A DNA stretch of 64,000 nucleotides from Chrysomallon squamiferum (GCA_012295275.1 CM022671.1:8667386-8731385), one strand, 5' to 3'. Shown: positions 16,001 through 28,980, counted from the first letter of the stretch. Notes: generated by a model from the letters alone, not told the origin. Numbers and translations: made by a program.

Positions 16001-16512
16001 ACTCTGTATATAATCACAATTAAAAAGATGTTATAATTTGTCCTTGGCTGTGTAGAGCCCAGTAGAAATAACTGAGAATCAAGACACTGAGGAAACTCCA
16101 GAAGTGAATGTCCTGAACTCTGCTGTAAGTTGACATTGTCAATGCTTTCTTCTGTTACCATCAGTGTAAAATGAATGTTTTGTTTTAATTATCAGTTAAC
16201 CATGAATTCTTCATACTGCTGGTAATCTTGTTAAGTTTCAAACATACACTTGTATGTGACAAAGTATAAATTGTGGTTATAATTTATAAATATTACCAGA
16301 AATACATTTTTTTTAATTCCTTCAGTGTTTTTGTTCCTTTATGCACTAAATAATTTTAAGAAAAGGTTTAGATCAGTAATGCATACTTGTATATAGACAG
16401 ACAGATAGATAGATAGAATTTTATATGTTTATTTATTTATATTTTTGTTTTGGTTTATAATTTCTTTTTCTTTTTCCAGGGAGCTCCACTAGTTGACAGC
16501 ACAAGTTTGTAA
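3205..16512 (+). CDS. SLC26 family anion transporter (prestin/SLC26A6-like), 5' partial
   Basis: Membrane anion exchanger or motor protein of the SLC26 (SulP) family; 673 residues of the C-terminal part are visible. Exons: 3205-3315, 5437-5645, 6488-6652, 7596-7757, 8226-8308, 8805-8952, 9526-9639, 11216-11293, 11920-12015, 12571-12677, 13153-13222, 13872-14057, 14509-14709, 15133-15187, 15364-15500, 16056-16124, 16480-16512. The first exon starts mid-codon (GMAYGQL...), so the N-terminus is upstream. Seen: family segments [29 protein letters not shown] and [16 protein letters not shown], the last holding the Ser-Arg pair of the prestin anion site. The transmembrane part is followed by a STAS domain ([17 protein letters not shown], then [20 protein letters not shown]). 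A lysine-rich insert at 13970-14057 lies inside the STAS loop. The C-terminus is DSTSL, a class I PDZ ligand like that of SLC26A6. The intron after 9639 has a GC donor. A5 versus A6 identity cannot be settled here. Confidence 0.93.
7321..7331. repeat. Short TG tract in SLC26 intron
   Basis: A short GT dinucleotide run lies in the intron between exons 6488-6652 and 7596-7757. The same gene's introns also carry a CA tract near 8695-8757 and TA runs near 8443-8459. None touches a splice site. Confidence 0.6.
9391..9500 (+). repeat. Direct duplication of about 55-80 bp in SLC26 intron
   Basis: Two imperfect copies of a block reading gacctgggtatatatat ... ggagg ... ttcctaca..taaacc lie back to back just before the exon that starts at 9526. 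The second copy differs by small indels. It ends about 25 bp before the acceptor, so it is intronic only. Confidence 0.7.
10345..10660 (+). repeat. Degenerate 33-bp minisatellite in SLC26 intron
   Basis: Successive units start near 10437, 10471, 10504, 10537, 10570 and 10602. They follow the pattern aagtttggacttattgtctg then acaaaattattatt, with a period of about 33 bp. The flanks look like further decayed units. It lies in the long intron between exons 9526-9639 and 11216-11293. Divergence between units suggests an old array. Confidence 0.7.
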
Positions 16513-17901
16513 GCAGTGTTTCGTATGTGAGTTGCTGATTATAAAACCGAAGGTCTAAATTTCAAGGCTCAGTTCAATGGGTTATACTGTAGCAAGGTTG
16601 CATTAGTATACAACCCACATAAAACATAAACCTTAACTTTCAAATCATTTATTTTAAATAAATCTTTAGAAATGAAAGTAATATATTCAGAATGTGTGTG
16701 TGTGTGTGTGTGTGTGTGGTGCCATGGCGTTTGTGTGTGTGTGTGTGTGTTGATGGTGTGTTAAAGTTATTTTAATGGAAACAAGTATTTATCTTGTTTG
16801 GGATAATCTGTACGTGACAAGCATGTTGCATGATTATAACATCAGAGAACATTTTGTTCAGTATCACCTCCCAAACCATCTTAACTACTTAGAGCATCTT
16901 AGATTTGTCACTTTTATCAGGAGTTAATTTCCTCATTATGCATGAGTTTTACATTTTGCTTTTTTTTTTCTTACAAAGTAATGTTTGCAATATTTTTTTT
17001 TCAAATTAAGATTTGCAATCTTTCTTTAAAGTTTAGGTTTGAAACTGCTTATATTTTATAAAAGTAAAAAGATGGTTTGTAATCAAACTGACTGGTTTAT
17101 ATAATTAGAAATAGAATTCACAATGATACAGCTCACCCTCTGTAATTTTATGATCATTATTATTAGCATGGTGAAATTCCTACTGAATAAAATATACCAG
17201 TTGAGAATAATGGTAAAGACTTCCTTTAGAAAGTTATTTGACATCCTGTTTATTGTAATTAACAATAAAAATCCAGACAAATATGATTTTCAAAATGAAC
17301 TATTTTATTAATAAACTGTAAAAAAAAAAAAATTAATTACTACTCAAAATGTGTAATTGCAAATAAGATTCCAAACAAAATGTTCTCTTTGCATGAACTT
17401 TACTAGTATTTAATAAACAACTGAGCAAGGATTTATGAATTTGGGTCCTTATTAATTTTAAATATTAAATTTAAGAGCCTTGGAATTTAGACTGCCAGGT
17501 TTTATAAGCATGGTGTTTGGAGGAGGAGAAATGGGATGGAGATGTTTTTCATTTTATCTCTGTCCTATGCATGTCTCTGGTTTTTAGTTCTTTGTCTTAA
17601 CACACTGTACCTTTCAACTTCATTATAGAATAACAAATTAGTTTTAACTTTGTCTTACATAAATATATAATAATTTGTCTAAAATGTATTTTATAATGAT
17701 TATTTAAATTAAAATTATGAGTATACTTTGGTATTTATTAGTAATATTTTAACTTTAATTTTGTTTTTAATCAAATTCTTTTTTTTTATGTTTTGAGAAA
17801 TATTTTTGCATTTATGAAGTTTTGTGTTTGTACTCACACACACACACCTACATTTCATTTTTCATTTTTGAAAATTGATTTTTATCTTCTTTATTTTACA
17901 G
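16513..17901 (+). other. 3' UTR or optional intron of the SLC26 gene
   Basis: This stretch follows the stop codon at 16510-16512. It may be 3' UTR, or it may be removed as an intron: the bases around the stop read ttt|gtaagc, a good splice donor after 16508, and a good acceptor (ttattttacag) ends at 17901. Apart from the TG tract at 16693 no other structure was found. Confidence 0.5.
16693..16752. repeat. (TG)n microsatellite
   Basis: TG repeats, interrupted by ggtgccatggcg, lie about 180 bp after the DSTSL stop codon, in the 3' UTR or in the intron before the alternative last exon. Confidence 0.9.
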
Positions 17902-17923
17902 AACTGAAGAAGAAAGAAAGTAA
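17902..17923 (+). CDS. Predicted alternative last coding exon of the SLC26 gene
   Basis: A pyrimidine-rich acceptor ends at 17901. Joined in phase to a donor after 16508, the exon completes a leucine codon and adds TEEERK before a TAA at 17921-17923. The product would end DSTSLTEEERK instead of DSTSL. The longer form would bury the class I PDZ ligand. This rests on splice consensus and reading phase alone; there is no transcript evidence. Confidence 0.45.
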
Positions 17924-20437
17924 ACAACTAAACAGTTAATGTGATAACACTTGATAGTTATTTTTTTAACCTGTTGATCTCTCTGAGAAGATGAACTGTT
18001 TTCAATACATCAAAGTTCTGTTTTAATCCAAAGAACTTGTCCATAATAGAAAGACATTTCCATAATTTCTTTCACAGAAAGTGAGCCAGTATTGTTTTAA
18101 AGTCATGTTTCTTTTGTTTTCTATTTTTAAAAATTCACATTCAGAATGTGAGTGATTTTAGCACAATTACTAATTTTTAATTTTTTTAATTTTTATTTTT
18201 TAAATATACCTTACACTTATAGTCATACAAAAAACAATTTAACACTATTTAATACACATCCTGGTGAATTTTTTATTTATTTTTAAACACAATTCTTTGT
18301 TAATAAGAAAGTAAATAATGACGTAACAAATCTAAAGAGTTCATAGAAATTGCCTTTTTCTTTTCTTCATGATTTCAAGTTGTACATAAAAATTACATAT
18401 CTGCATCCATGATTTCTTGCAAACTTCTAATATTGTCATTCATTATTGTTAGTAAAGATTTCTCTTAAGAACAAATAAAACAATCACTAATATATATATA
18501 TATATGAGATATATATCAGAATGTCATCATGACTTGTATGAAGAAAATGTGTTTTCACAATTTATTTCTTAATATTTTTAACTTACTTACAGACTGTGAA
18601 ATTAACCTTTGAAATAATCATCTTAAACATGATTGCACTGTATCACATGAGACCTTTTTCAGTAAAACTATAGAGTATGATAGAATAATGTATGCAAAAA
18701 CAAATTACTGAGATATGTTCATTTTTTGGTCTTATTTTAAAAGCAAAAATGTACTGAAATAGATACTGGAATAATGGAAATAACTATTTGATCTAATTTG
18801 TCTTTTATATTTAACATCATTTCTGCCTTTTATTATGTTTTATGATAATTAACCCACGTATCTGATTATCAGTGAATGTGTGCCAACAAAATCTAGAAAT
18901 GATAAAAAGTCAAATCATGTAAATTAATTTTATACAGAATCTATGTGTCTATTTATACATATATAAAGGAACTTTACTATTGTTTTAAAATGCATAGGAC
19001 TGAATTTACAGAATGTTTTCTTCTATTTCTTAAATGCTGGTGTTTAAGTATTGTAAATATATGTAGTTATATGTAAAATAAAACAGGCTTTAGCCTGTAG
19101 AATTTTCATAGGTTTTTACTCACATCATATAATGACTCTAAAAAAGATGTTAATGTATTTAATTCTGTGGCTTTTAAAAGATTAGATTCTACCTTTTATT
19201 TTTATTATTATTATTTTTTTTTTTTTAAACTTCTGCCATTTTATTGAACTCTAGAATAATTGGCTGTTTAATTTTGCATCTTTAATTATAATACAAATTT
19301 TTTATTATTATTATTTTTTTTTTTAAACTGTTTCTTTTAAATGTAATTAAAAAAAAATGAAATGTTAATACTGATAGAGTTAGGGTTTGTAAATATTTCA
19401 GTATTATAAGTTTTGGTGCTGTCTGTCTAGCTGTACCCACCAGATTTATAATTACCCAAGCGCACATGTCCACTTGTTGACAAATTAGTTCTGTTCTTTC
19501 CAGAAGCATTCATTGTCTGTACTTACTAACTAAAAATAACCCTGAAATTTAAAAAAAAAGAAAAAGAATAAAAACAAAGTGAAAAAAAAAAACGCACACA
19601 TGAAACGGTAGTATGTGAGAGAATTAATATTCAAATGGTTGACATTGTAAATTTACTAACTGTAGTATAAAGTAATCATTGAGACCTACCTTACTGTTGT
19701 ACTCTATCTGCAATTACAGACACCTGTGTGAAAGGTAAATTTATGTATGAGAGATGAAGTTTTGAGAAAAAAAAGTTAAAATAATAATCATTGTTTTTGA
19801 ATCCCTTGTGTTGTATATTTATGTTTGTTAATATAAATAAGTACTCAAACCATGTGATGCTCATACTTGCAGTTGTTTTTATGTTGTCAGGTTAACATAA
19901 ATTTGTCTTCAGGTTAATGGATATATAGAGTTTCAAATTCAAATTATTTTATTAGTAAAAGGTAAAATAACAGGGTTATATATATGTATCTATGTATGTG
20001 TATATAAATATATATAGTAACTAACTGGTCTCTCTGATAAATGTATTCCATAGTGATATTTTATTGTATCAGATTCACATTCCTTTTTTTTTTTAAAGGA
20101 GAAGTTGTTTATTGATTGAAATCTGTAGCTGTAAAGAATGCAACATCTGTTCAGTTTGGAAGTGTGTAAAAATAATTTAAATAAATGTTACTCTCTTTTT
20201 AAATACTGCTGTGTATCATTTAGATATTAAGCATACTTTGTGAATTGTTATTAGGCAAGTATTTTGTAATTTATTGTATTAAGTACTGTGGTGATATTCA
20301 CTTAGAGAATGTTCTGTGTTAGTAAACTGCCAGAGCTTTGAGGCATTTCTTTGGTAGGATAAAACAGATAAAATATCTGAATGGTTTTACTGAATGTTGG
20401 ATAGTAGGTTATTTTCCTGAATATTTTAATGATGGTG
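17924..20437 (+). other. Probable SLC26 3' flank with candidate poly(A) signals
   Basis: AT-rich DNA without a supportable gene on either strand. AATAAA hexamers that could end the SLC26 transcript occur at 19077-19082 and 20180-20185, among others. The short open frames here (for example minus 19282-19509) have no recognisable protein features. Confidence 0.5.
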
Positions 20438-20795
20438 TAAGGGGTAATTTTCCTGAATACAGAGTAAAAATAGAAGGGGTAATTTTACTGAATATTGAGT
20501 AAAAATAGAAGGGGTAATTTTTGAAAACTGAATAATTTTTGAAAACTGAGTAAAAATAGAAGGGGTAATTTTACTGAATATTGAGTAAAAATAGAAGGGG
20601 TAATTTTCCTGAAAACTGAGTAAAAATAGAAGGGGTAATTTTACTGAAAATTGAGTAAAAATAGAAGGGGTAATTTTCCTAAAAACTGAGTAAAAATAGA
20701 AGGGGTAATTTTTACTGAATATTGAGTGAAAATAGAAGGGGTAATTTTACTGAATACTGAGTGAAAATAGAAGGGGTAATTTTACTGAATATTTT
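20438..20795 (+). repeat. 36-37-bp minisatellite, about 10 units
   Basis: Units of the form gagtaaaaatagaaggggt followed by aattttactgaatatt or aattttcctgaaaact repeat about ten times. Two subtypes (ttactgaata and ttcctgaaaa) partly alternate, which suggests growth of the array by two-unit blocks. It is non-coding and lies downstream of the SLC26 gene. Confidence 0.9.
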
Positions 20796-23700
20796 AGTGT
20801 ATTCTGAAAACAGATATTATTTCAATGTGTTAATTTCTACCAGATAAATTTAAATATTGTATCTATTCAGTACTTTTTCATTCATGTAATATGTTATGTG
20901 GGCATGTGTTATTTTTGTATTTCAAACCTAAATTTGGATTAGTAAGTTAGGGACCACACATCAACGATTTTATAATAATTAAAATCTTTATAATATAGTG
21001 CTGGTAAACTGATGTACGTACATTGAATGTTGGTGCACTAATAGTGTTTGAATAATTACATAATCAGAATCAGGATATTGGGCTTTCACTTCTTCTGTGT
21101 CATAAAATGTATATGTAAATATGTTAAAGTACAGATATTTTTCATGTGGAATGTATATGTCATAAAGTGCAATCCTTTTCAAAATTTTATTTCTCTTGAT
21201 TTTTAAAATAATAGTTATGTTTAGTGTTGGTTTTTTAATATATTTTAAATAAAAAAAATAATATTGATATTTTAATAATTTTCATTGGTAAATAAAAGGC
21301 ACAGAATGCACTCAAAAATATTTTTAACCCTTTTATAAAGACCACTTGTTATTGAAGAAAAAATACGATAGTCTCTATAAATCGTTTTTTTTTTTTTTTT
21401 TTTGATTCATTATAATAACTGTTAGATAAAAAAAAAAAAAAAACATTTTAATCTCCTTTAGACAAAATTCATAAAGTTTATCATCACTGACTTAATTTGT
21501 ATATAGACTCTGAGAGGACTTTGATGTTATGGTGTAACTTTGAACTGTTAGATTTAACACTTCATAGTTATTCCATTTTTTTTAAATTTCTTTTTATTTC
21601 TGCTCAACATTCCACTTTCCTTGACATAAAACTGTTAGTACTCAGATGTGATTTCTCTCCCTTTTTTCTCTCTTTTTTTTTTTTTTTTTTTTTTCCCCAG
21701 AATTAAAGTATAACATATGTTGGGTTTTATAATAAAACTGATTTTTAAAAAGATTTACTACGACATTAAATTTTCTATTTTTTTTAAATTGAAAGTACAT
21801 GTAGATTTAACTGAAAGATTGAAAATAATTTTTGACTTAAATAGTTTTTCTGGGTACTATTAAGTTTTTACCATATGTGGCATTCTCACCCAAAATTTTT
21901 TTTTTTAAATTAATATAGTTCATAGATTATTTTATGACACATTTTAATTCTCTTAATGCTTTTTTACTAATTAAAATATATTAATTATGCAAAAAAAAAT
22001 ATATATGTTTACAACTATGCATTTAATCAAGAAGTGATAAATATTTTATTTCATATATCTCAGGAATTTAATTGTTGCACCGTTTTTATTCATCATGAAT
22101 AGCTAACAGAAAATTAATTTGAGCAATGTGGCTTGTGGAATGTTTAGATGGCTTTCTCTGGGTTTTTTTCTAAAATTTTATTTTATATATATAATTAGTT
22201 TACTTTTTTTGATAGGCATTGTTTCACATTTTATTACTGTTATCGTTTTGTTTTATGGTTAAGGGTAAAACTTTCTCTATGATTAATTAGTGTTTTATCT
22301 GCACGTTTTTGTTAATCAGTGTTCATTTATCAGTGGAAAAAGAATTGGTGGTATGAAGTTGTTAGCTGTTTCCTTTGGGTTTTGTTGTTTGTTTCCTTTT
22401 TTGTCAAGTTATTTGTTTTTTTCTTCTAAAGATGTTTTCTTAATTAAAAAAAAAAAACATTTGTCAGTTTTCATGTTAGCTTTCAGAAAAGTCCTATTTT
22501 AGTTAATTCAGTTATTCAGTTAATTTAATTAATTCAGTTATTCAATTTTTAGAATGTGTTGCATATGTGGTGTAAAGCATAACCATGATTAATATGTGTA
22601 CCATTTCAAAATGGGAGAACGATTGTGTGCCATTTTAAAATGGGATAATTATAATTAAAATCCTATTTTAAAATAAGTTTTACAGGTGTCATAATGTTAT
22701 TGTTATAAGTCATTACATTCATTGTTTTTTTATAAATCTTACAATTTGTCGTGTTAACTTTTTCACTTTTGTAAAAATTCAATATCTGATTATGTTGCAC
22801 CAAAGCTTTATTTTGATTTGTCATTGCTTTAACGGTGTTTTTTCCCTCAGTATAACTGATGACTAAAATATTTATTTGGTTTAATTTTGGAAATTAGTTA
22901 CATGTTTAGTTTTTACAATTTTTTATTATAAGAAGTGCTGACATCAGGAATCTGTGATTAATTGAAACGCTAAGGAAAGAGGTAATGATCTCTAGTCTGC
23001 TTGTTGTCTGTGTGTGTGTTATTACTGATCACCGATTTCGCATAATTATATCTGTTTATGTATAAAATGTAAAGTACACTATTTTAATACGTGACAATGT
23101 GATATGATTGTGATTTTATTTACATTTCTTTTAATTTTAATATTTCAACTGTTTTCAGCAAGATCCTTAGTTTTAAAACAATTTACTTTTTAAAGTTTAA
23201 ACATTGTCATGTTTTCAAGTGCCTTCATAGATTAAGTGCAACATATTTATCTTCTTTTTTTTTAATTTTTTTTTTTTTTTTTTTTTTTTTTAATTAAATA
23301 AAATAATAATAAAAAATGTGTCTTCCCCATACTTAATAATTGTAACAGTGCAGAAAGTTTGGGTTGTTTCCCCTTTTGTCATAGAAATTGACATCAAATT
23401 ATATATGAAAACCTCCTGACAGATACACTATATTATTTAATGTTTTTGTCTTCCAGTTCATAAATTAGTAGTAAAACATATTTTATTGATACAAGAACAT
23501 TAAATAATATTAAATTTGCTGGTTAGATGGACTTGAATAGTTTCCTCACTGATGTTTTGTTTTGTAACATTTTCTGTTAAGATTATTACTGTTAAAGTAT
23601 TCATGCCATCGAAGAATTGTTATTTTGTGTGTGAAAATTGAAATGTGAAATCAAAAATTGTTTAAAAAAGTTATGAAATGTGTGTGGTTATTAATTTTGT

Positions 23701-25700
23701 AATAAAACCAATTAAAAAAAAATATATATATATATATTAAAATATTTAAAAGCTCATTTGACAATTAGTAATTAAAAAAAGAAAAGAAATTCTGTTTTAT
23801 AAATTTAACATTTCTCATTTAGGAAGATGCCTTCAGTGTAACATCTTTTGAACTGCCATTTTTTTTGGTATTTTTAAAAATTTAATAAATATAATATTGC
23901 TTATATATGCATAGATGCATACTTAGATATTAAATGTATATTTACATTTGCTGTTTATAACAATTTAATATATAATAGGGAGTGCAGAAGCCATGAAGAA
24001 GAAATCAGTCTCGCCTACATTGGTATTGTATGGGCAGTTGAAAAGTATCAATGGGTTAAATGATGCCACTTTTATTGATTTGTATATATTTTTATATATT
24101 GCAGAAAAAATGGGATACTTATTTCAAAATATTTTATCTTATTGCTAATACATTTATGTATCTTGTGCTTGAAATTAATTATATTTTATATATGTATATA
24201 TATAAGATTTTTTTTTTTTAATTTTAATTATTATTATTTTACAAATTGACATAGCACAAAGCTTTTTTAATCTTTTTTTTTTTTTAAAAGTATGTTGATA
24301 TATTCATGTATCTAGAATACTTTGTTACAGTGAAATAAAATACTATTGATGAGATTTTATTTCACTATATTTTTGTATACCTTTAGCTCACATAAACACC
24401 TTTCTCCTGTTACAGTGAACTACATTTTCTATAACCTTGAGTAAGTTGAAACCATCTGTACTGGTTCATGTTTAACATACATGACAAAAAAATATACCTT
24501 TATAAGTATACAAGGAGTACACTTACACAAACACTCTCTCTTTCTTTTCACCTGCACAGGTAAATTTTTTGTTATGTACATGTTAAAAATGAACTAATAC
24601 CTTGTACCAGTAATTTAAATACTATATACATTCTTCAATAGACGGACATTACAGGCAACTAAAAAAAAAACATAAATTCAAATTTATATTTTATTAAAAA
24701 AAAACAATAACTGATGTGCAAAATAGTATAATTTTAATTTTTTATTTTTATTTTTCAATATATGCTTTAAAAAAATATTTACTTAGCCTTTTATATAAAC
24801 AAGAGTCTATTTTTATCTGTTTAAAGGAATGTGATATGCTTGAGAAAGTCAACCCAGTTACAGGCTGAGCAAAACTGATTATCTTTTCCTTTTTTCTTAA
24901 TGAAAGTTAAAACATTACAAATTTAGGAGTTTAAAGTAATAATGTGAACAGTCATACTAAACGAAAATAACTGAATTTTAAAAAACAAAATGAAATTTCA
25001 TTTTTAATAAAATTAAAAATGAAAGGATGAAAGTTTCAAACATTACTTTGGTTGTTTATTTTTTTAATGTGAAAAACAAGATAACAATATGTGTTATTGT
25101 GAGTACAGGTACCAAAATGAATTTTGCATTTTTCAAAGAAGTCTGTCATTTTAATTGTCAAATACACATTTTCTTTTCTTCTATTTTATTTATTTTTTAT
25201 TATTTATTATTATTATTTTTTTATCACAAAAAACAACAACAAAGCATTCCAAATACATTAATACTGATTTTAAAAGTTTGTTATCTTTTGGTTTTTTTTG
25301 TGTATGTGTGTGATAATCATATTGGTGAATGGTTTTAACAAATACCAAATTAGTTAATAGTCCTTTCTACCATAATCAAGTTATTCCAAATACATTCAAA
25401 TGCAAAAGCACTAATGTATTTTGATGAAAATTAAATGAAACTAAAAATATTACCTAAAATACACGATTAATTATAGGTCACAAATGTAAACTGGGTTGTT
25501 GTTTTATGTTTATTTTTTTTCAAATGGAATGGTGTGTTGTTAATCAAGATTGTTATTATGCAATAAACCTTTTAATCAAGTATCCTGTCTGGTTTTTATT
25601 GTTGTATTATCATAGTTTGTTGAGGGCGAGTAATTATTATTATTGTTATTTTTTATGTTTTTTTTTTTTTTTTTATGTTAAAGGGAATTTGATTACATTT
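20796..25700. other. Intergenic AT-rich DNA
   Basis: No gene could be supported. The stretch holds homopolymer T or A runs (for example near 21387, 21671 and 23270), TA tracts and short open frames rich in phenylalanine, leucine and lysine, as expected by chance from poly-T/poly-A. There is a TA run near 23720 after an AATAAA at about 23700. Confidence 0.6.
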
Positions 25701-25701
25701 C

Positions 25702-26026
25702 TTAGGCTCTCATTATAACATTGATACTATACTTCAATGGAACCAAACAATAACCTGTTGGATTATAATTAATTTGCTTCTTTGCATTTGATACCATTTT
25801 TGTATCGGCATTTTTCAAAATGGTAACATGTAGCTTAATCGATAGGTTATTTACTGGAAGTGTAATTAGTTGTGCATTTAATACTTTTAGATGGATGTTT
25901 CCATTTTTCAAGCTGTTCTCAGCAGCTAATGTATTATCTGGTATTGCAGTTCTTGATAAATTGCTACAAGTAATGCTAGGTTCAGTACTATTAGATGGTC
26001 CATTATCAATTCCAGGTCTTTCTCAA
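25702..26026 (-). other. Unassigned open stretch on the minus strand
   Basis: On the minus strand about 108 codons are open from just after a TGA at about 26027-26030 down to a stop at 25702-25704, with an ATG only at 25909-25911. The composition (many Asn, Thr, Leu) is less biased than in neighbouring chance frames. I do not recognise a family and see no flanking splice sites that extend it. It could be a decayed mobile-element fragment or chance. Confidence 0.2.
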
Positions 26027-26626
26027 TAACTGATTGGTAATTTGAAATAGCAGTCCTTACCTATAACAATGCTGATGCAATGTTCCTAGAAAGACTGTTA
26101 CAAATTAGCCAGTTCTTAATGATCCTTATGTAAGGCCATGAAGATGTAGTTCTAGTACAGAATGAGACAAGTTCAACTGAGAATTCAATATCCCAAGTGA
26201 GCTGTTCTCAGTTAACCATTTCTTAATTATTATTACATAATACTGCAGCCTATAAGGCAGCAGCCAGTAAACTTGCTCAAGACATGATAAAATACAGGCT
26301 GAATACTCATAGATAGCTCATTAAATTAACTGTTTTCTGTTACTGTTATTCAGTGTTCATTAACTGATATCTCTATAAATATGCTCATAAAAAGATATAA
26401 GTTTCTATTAAAATGAACAGTAACCCATTCAGTTTCCTTTCACTTAAACAACGAAAACAGTTTGAAAATGACTCCCATGTGTCAAACAATGTTAAGTATG
26501 TAAAGAATTGATGATCGACATCAGTAATAAAATTCATTTGTATAAGACTTGAATGAAAAGCGGTTTATTAATAACCATTAATGTAAAAAAAAAAAAATTT
26601 TTAAATTTCTTTAGCTATACAAGACA

Positions 26627-26903
26627 AATAATAGTTTTTATAAATGTGCCTAAACATTATTAAATAAATAAATGTATAATATATATATTTGTTGTTTGTT
26701 TAATTCATAATAATAGTTTTTATAAATGTGCTGAAATATATAATAATTTTTTTATTATTTTTATTTATTTTATTTAGTCATCTTAGATAGTATGAATTAA
26801 ACAAACAAAACAACAACAACAACAATAAAATATATATTGTATACTAATTCATACTATCTAAGATGACTGTAAATAAAATAAATAAAAATAATAAAAAAAT
26901 AAA
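26627..26903. repeat. Nested palindromes / foldback structure
   Basis: An inverted pair 26744-26799 / 26845-26903 has arms of about 56 nt that are nearly perfect, around gtcatcttagatagtatgaa. A second inverted pair overlaps it: 26692-26709 is the exact reverse complement of 26791-26808 (18 nt), extended imperfectly through a TA-rich part. In addition a 22-nt direct copy (ataatagtttttataaatgtgc) occurs near 26627 and 26709. It may be a foldback transposon or the result of palindrome-driven rearrangement. Confidence 0.8.
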
Positions 26904-27249
26904 TAAATAATGTGCATTCATATTCTACATAAATGCCAGGCTTTATTTAAGAGCAAGGGGGATAAATCCAAATATTTGGAAACACTCTAATGTTCATTAA
27001 AGTAATACAAATCACTTTTCTCATTTCATAAAAGAATTGTGAACAAAATTATTTATTTTATTTAGATATAAATATAAATAACTTTCACCACAACAGTCAA
27101 AAGACACGTACATTTCTGTTTTATCACTTTAAAAATTGTATATTGTAGGTAATCAGCTGAACTATTGTAACAAAAATGCACAAAAGGCTGAGCCAAATAA
27201 CTACCACACTACATAAATAAATAAAAAATAAATTTAAATCTGTACAGAT

Positions 27250-27828
27250 GAGGAACTGTCACAAAACCTTGGTGACTTGGATTACAGTTTGTCTGTGAAA
27301 TGTTATGCCTCTGTGTTAAAGAAGCTTCACAAACATGGTGTCATGCAACCAAACAGTGTTGTCATGGTTTCATAACAAGACAGCAGTTGAACAGAAAGAT
27401 CTGCTATCCATGTCTAAGTCAAACTTAGAGACAAAAACACAAAGATGTGGAGAAAGCTGTTCTTAGTCATTTGGAAGAAGGTGATAAAACAAAAGTCAGG
27501 TTTATCTGAATTTGTGAAACAAGGCAGCCCACACTTGTGTCGGAATGATGTTGACACTTTATTGAAAAAATATTCCACAAAAACTGCAGCAAAATCAGGT
27601 TAAATGCAGAAAATTCAATACCACAAAGGTGTTCTATGGAGCAAGAAAAAACCTCTTGAAACCTGCAAAACTGTCAGATGATGAAAAGGCAGTCGACTTG
27701 AAGAAATATCTGGCTGGTGTTTCTGATGTGTGGTGTTGACAGTCTTGCAGGCAACATGGATGTGCCCAAGACTAAGGTGCCAGTATTTGCAAGTGAAGGT
27801 GGTCCTGAATCTGACTTAGAAGATTAAA
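27250..27828 (+). pseudogene. Degenerate coding relic, family unknown
   Basis: Three consecutive open segments in shifting frames read like decayed protein. 27250-27375 encodes DEELSQNLGDLDYSLSVKCY and continues through LKKLHKHGVMQPNSVVMVS to a stop. A second segment, with an ATG near 27445, encodes a lysine-rich stretch ending KKYSTKTAAKSG. A third, from about 27630, encodes LLKPAKLSDDEKAVDLKKYL then AGVSDVW; after a frame change it ends in VPVFASEGGPESDLED and TAA at about 27826-27828. Codon-like composition and the acidic tail argue for a former gene or mobile-element protein without introns. I do not recognise the family. Confidence 0.4.
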
Positions 27829-28980
27829 ACATATGTAGTTTAATTTTGAAATGTAATAAATTCAGTCACATCAGTTTTCAACATGATACAGTGAATATCA
27901 CAGAAAGACTGGATTTTATTGTAAAATGTGTTGAGTTGTATTAATATCAGTGTACCTTCACTATTAATCTGGACATAATTTCTTCATGTAAATTTCTCAT
28001 AAACAAAATATTTATTTGAATGATTTTCATATTGTTTAGTACTTTACATGTTTGGAAAAAATGTATGGTAATGTTAATTATGATGGAACATATTTGTAAT
28101 AAATTGTGCAAAACAATTGCAAGCAGGTTTTGGTTTTCTGGTCAAGGAACTTGGGTTGGTGTATTCTGTGATAGAGCTATCATCCACTGAGTCTGGAATA
28201 GTCATTATTTCCAGTTTCATCATCTTCTGACACTGATAGTCTTAATGGACTATGTTTTTAGTTCTGGTTTCAATCTGATAACAAAGAATGAACCTGGAGT
28301 GTTAAATTGCTATTTTTTGGTACTGTTTGTTCATCATTAATGGATTCACTGCTACAGCTGAATACACTGCTCCTATATGCATACAAAGAAAGGAGGAACA
28401 ATCTTGAAATAATGGTTTTAACATCCAAGAATGTGTTAGATCAATGTGTTATATGCATTCTATTTGTAACAATTTTTTAAGTATAGCAGGTAACATTGTT
28501 AAATCAATGAATTTTATACCATTTTGTAAGCACTTTTACTGTGCAGAGTTTCAGTATGATATCTTCAGTGAGATCCATTTGAAAATTTTCCATGATACAA
28601 TTTTAAGATTTTGTTATGTATAAGAAGAGCTTGTGAGTTCATACAATATATTTCCAAGATTTATTTTAAAAAGGGCTAAATTATATTAGTTATAATGTAA
28701 AACAATGCAAAATGATTAAAATTACCATATTTCAAAAACTAACAAACATATCTTAAAAACAATTAAGTATAATTTTTGATGCTGGTACAAAATTAACAAA
28801 AATTGAAATACATATATACAAGCACTTGAACTTGATACAATGAGAATATATTCATACAACTGTAAGTTTATTAATATATGACCGAAATTATTAATTGTTA
28901 TTATTTCCTATACAGTATCAGTGTCATATTAGAAGCATTAATTGCAGAAATCACAGCATAATACATTAAGCAGAATCCAG
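27829..28980. other. Intergenic / probable TMEM187 3' UTR
   Basis: No gene is supported here. On the minus strand this is the 3' flank of TMEM187. A minus-strand AATAAA (TTTATT on plus at 28867-28872), about 110 bp after the TMEM187 stop, is a candidate poly(A) signal. Confidence 0.45.
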
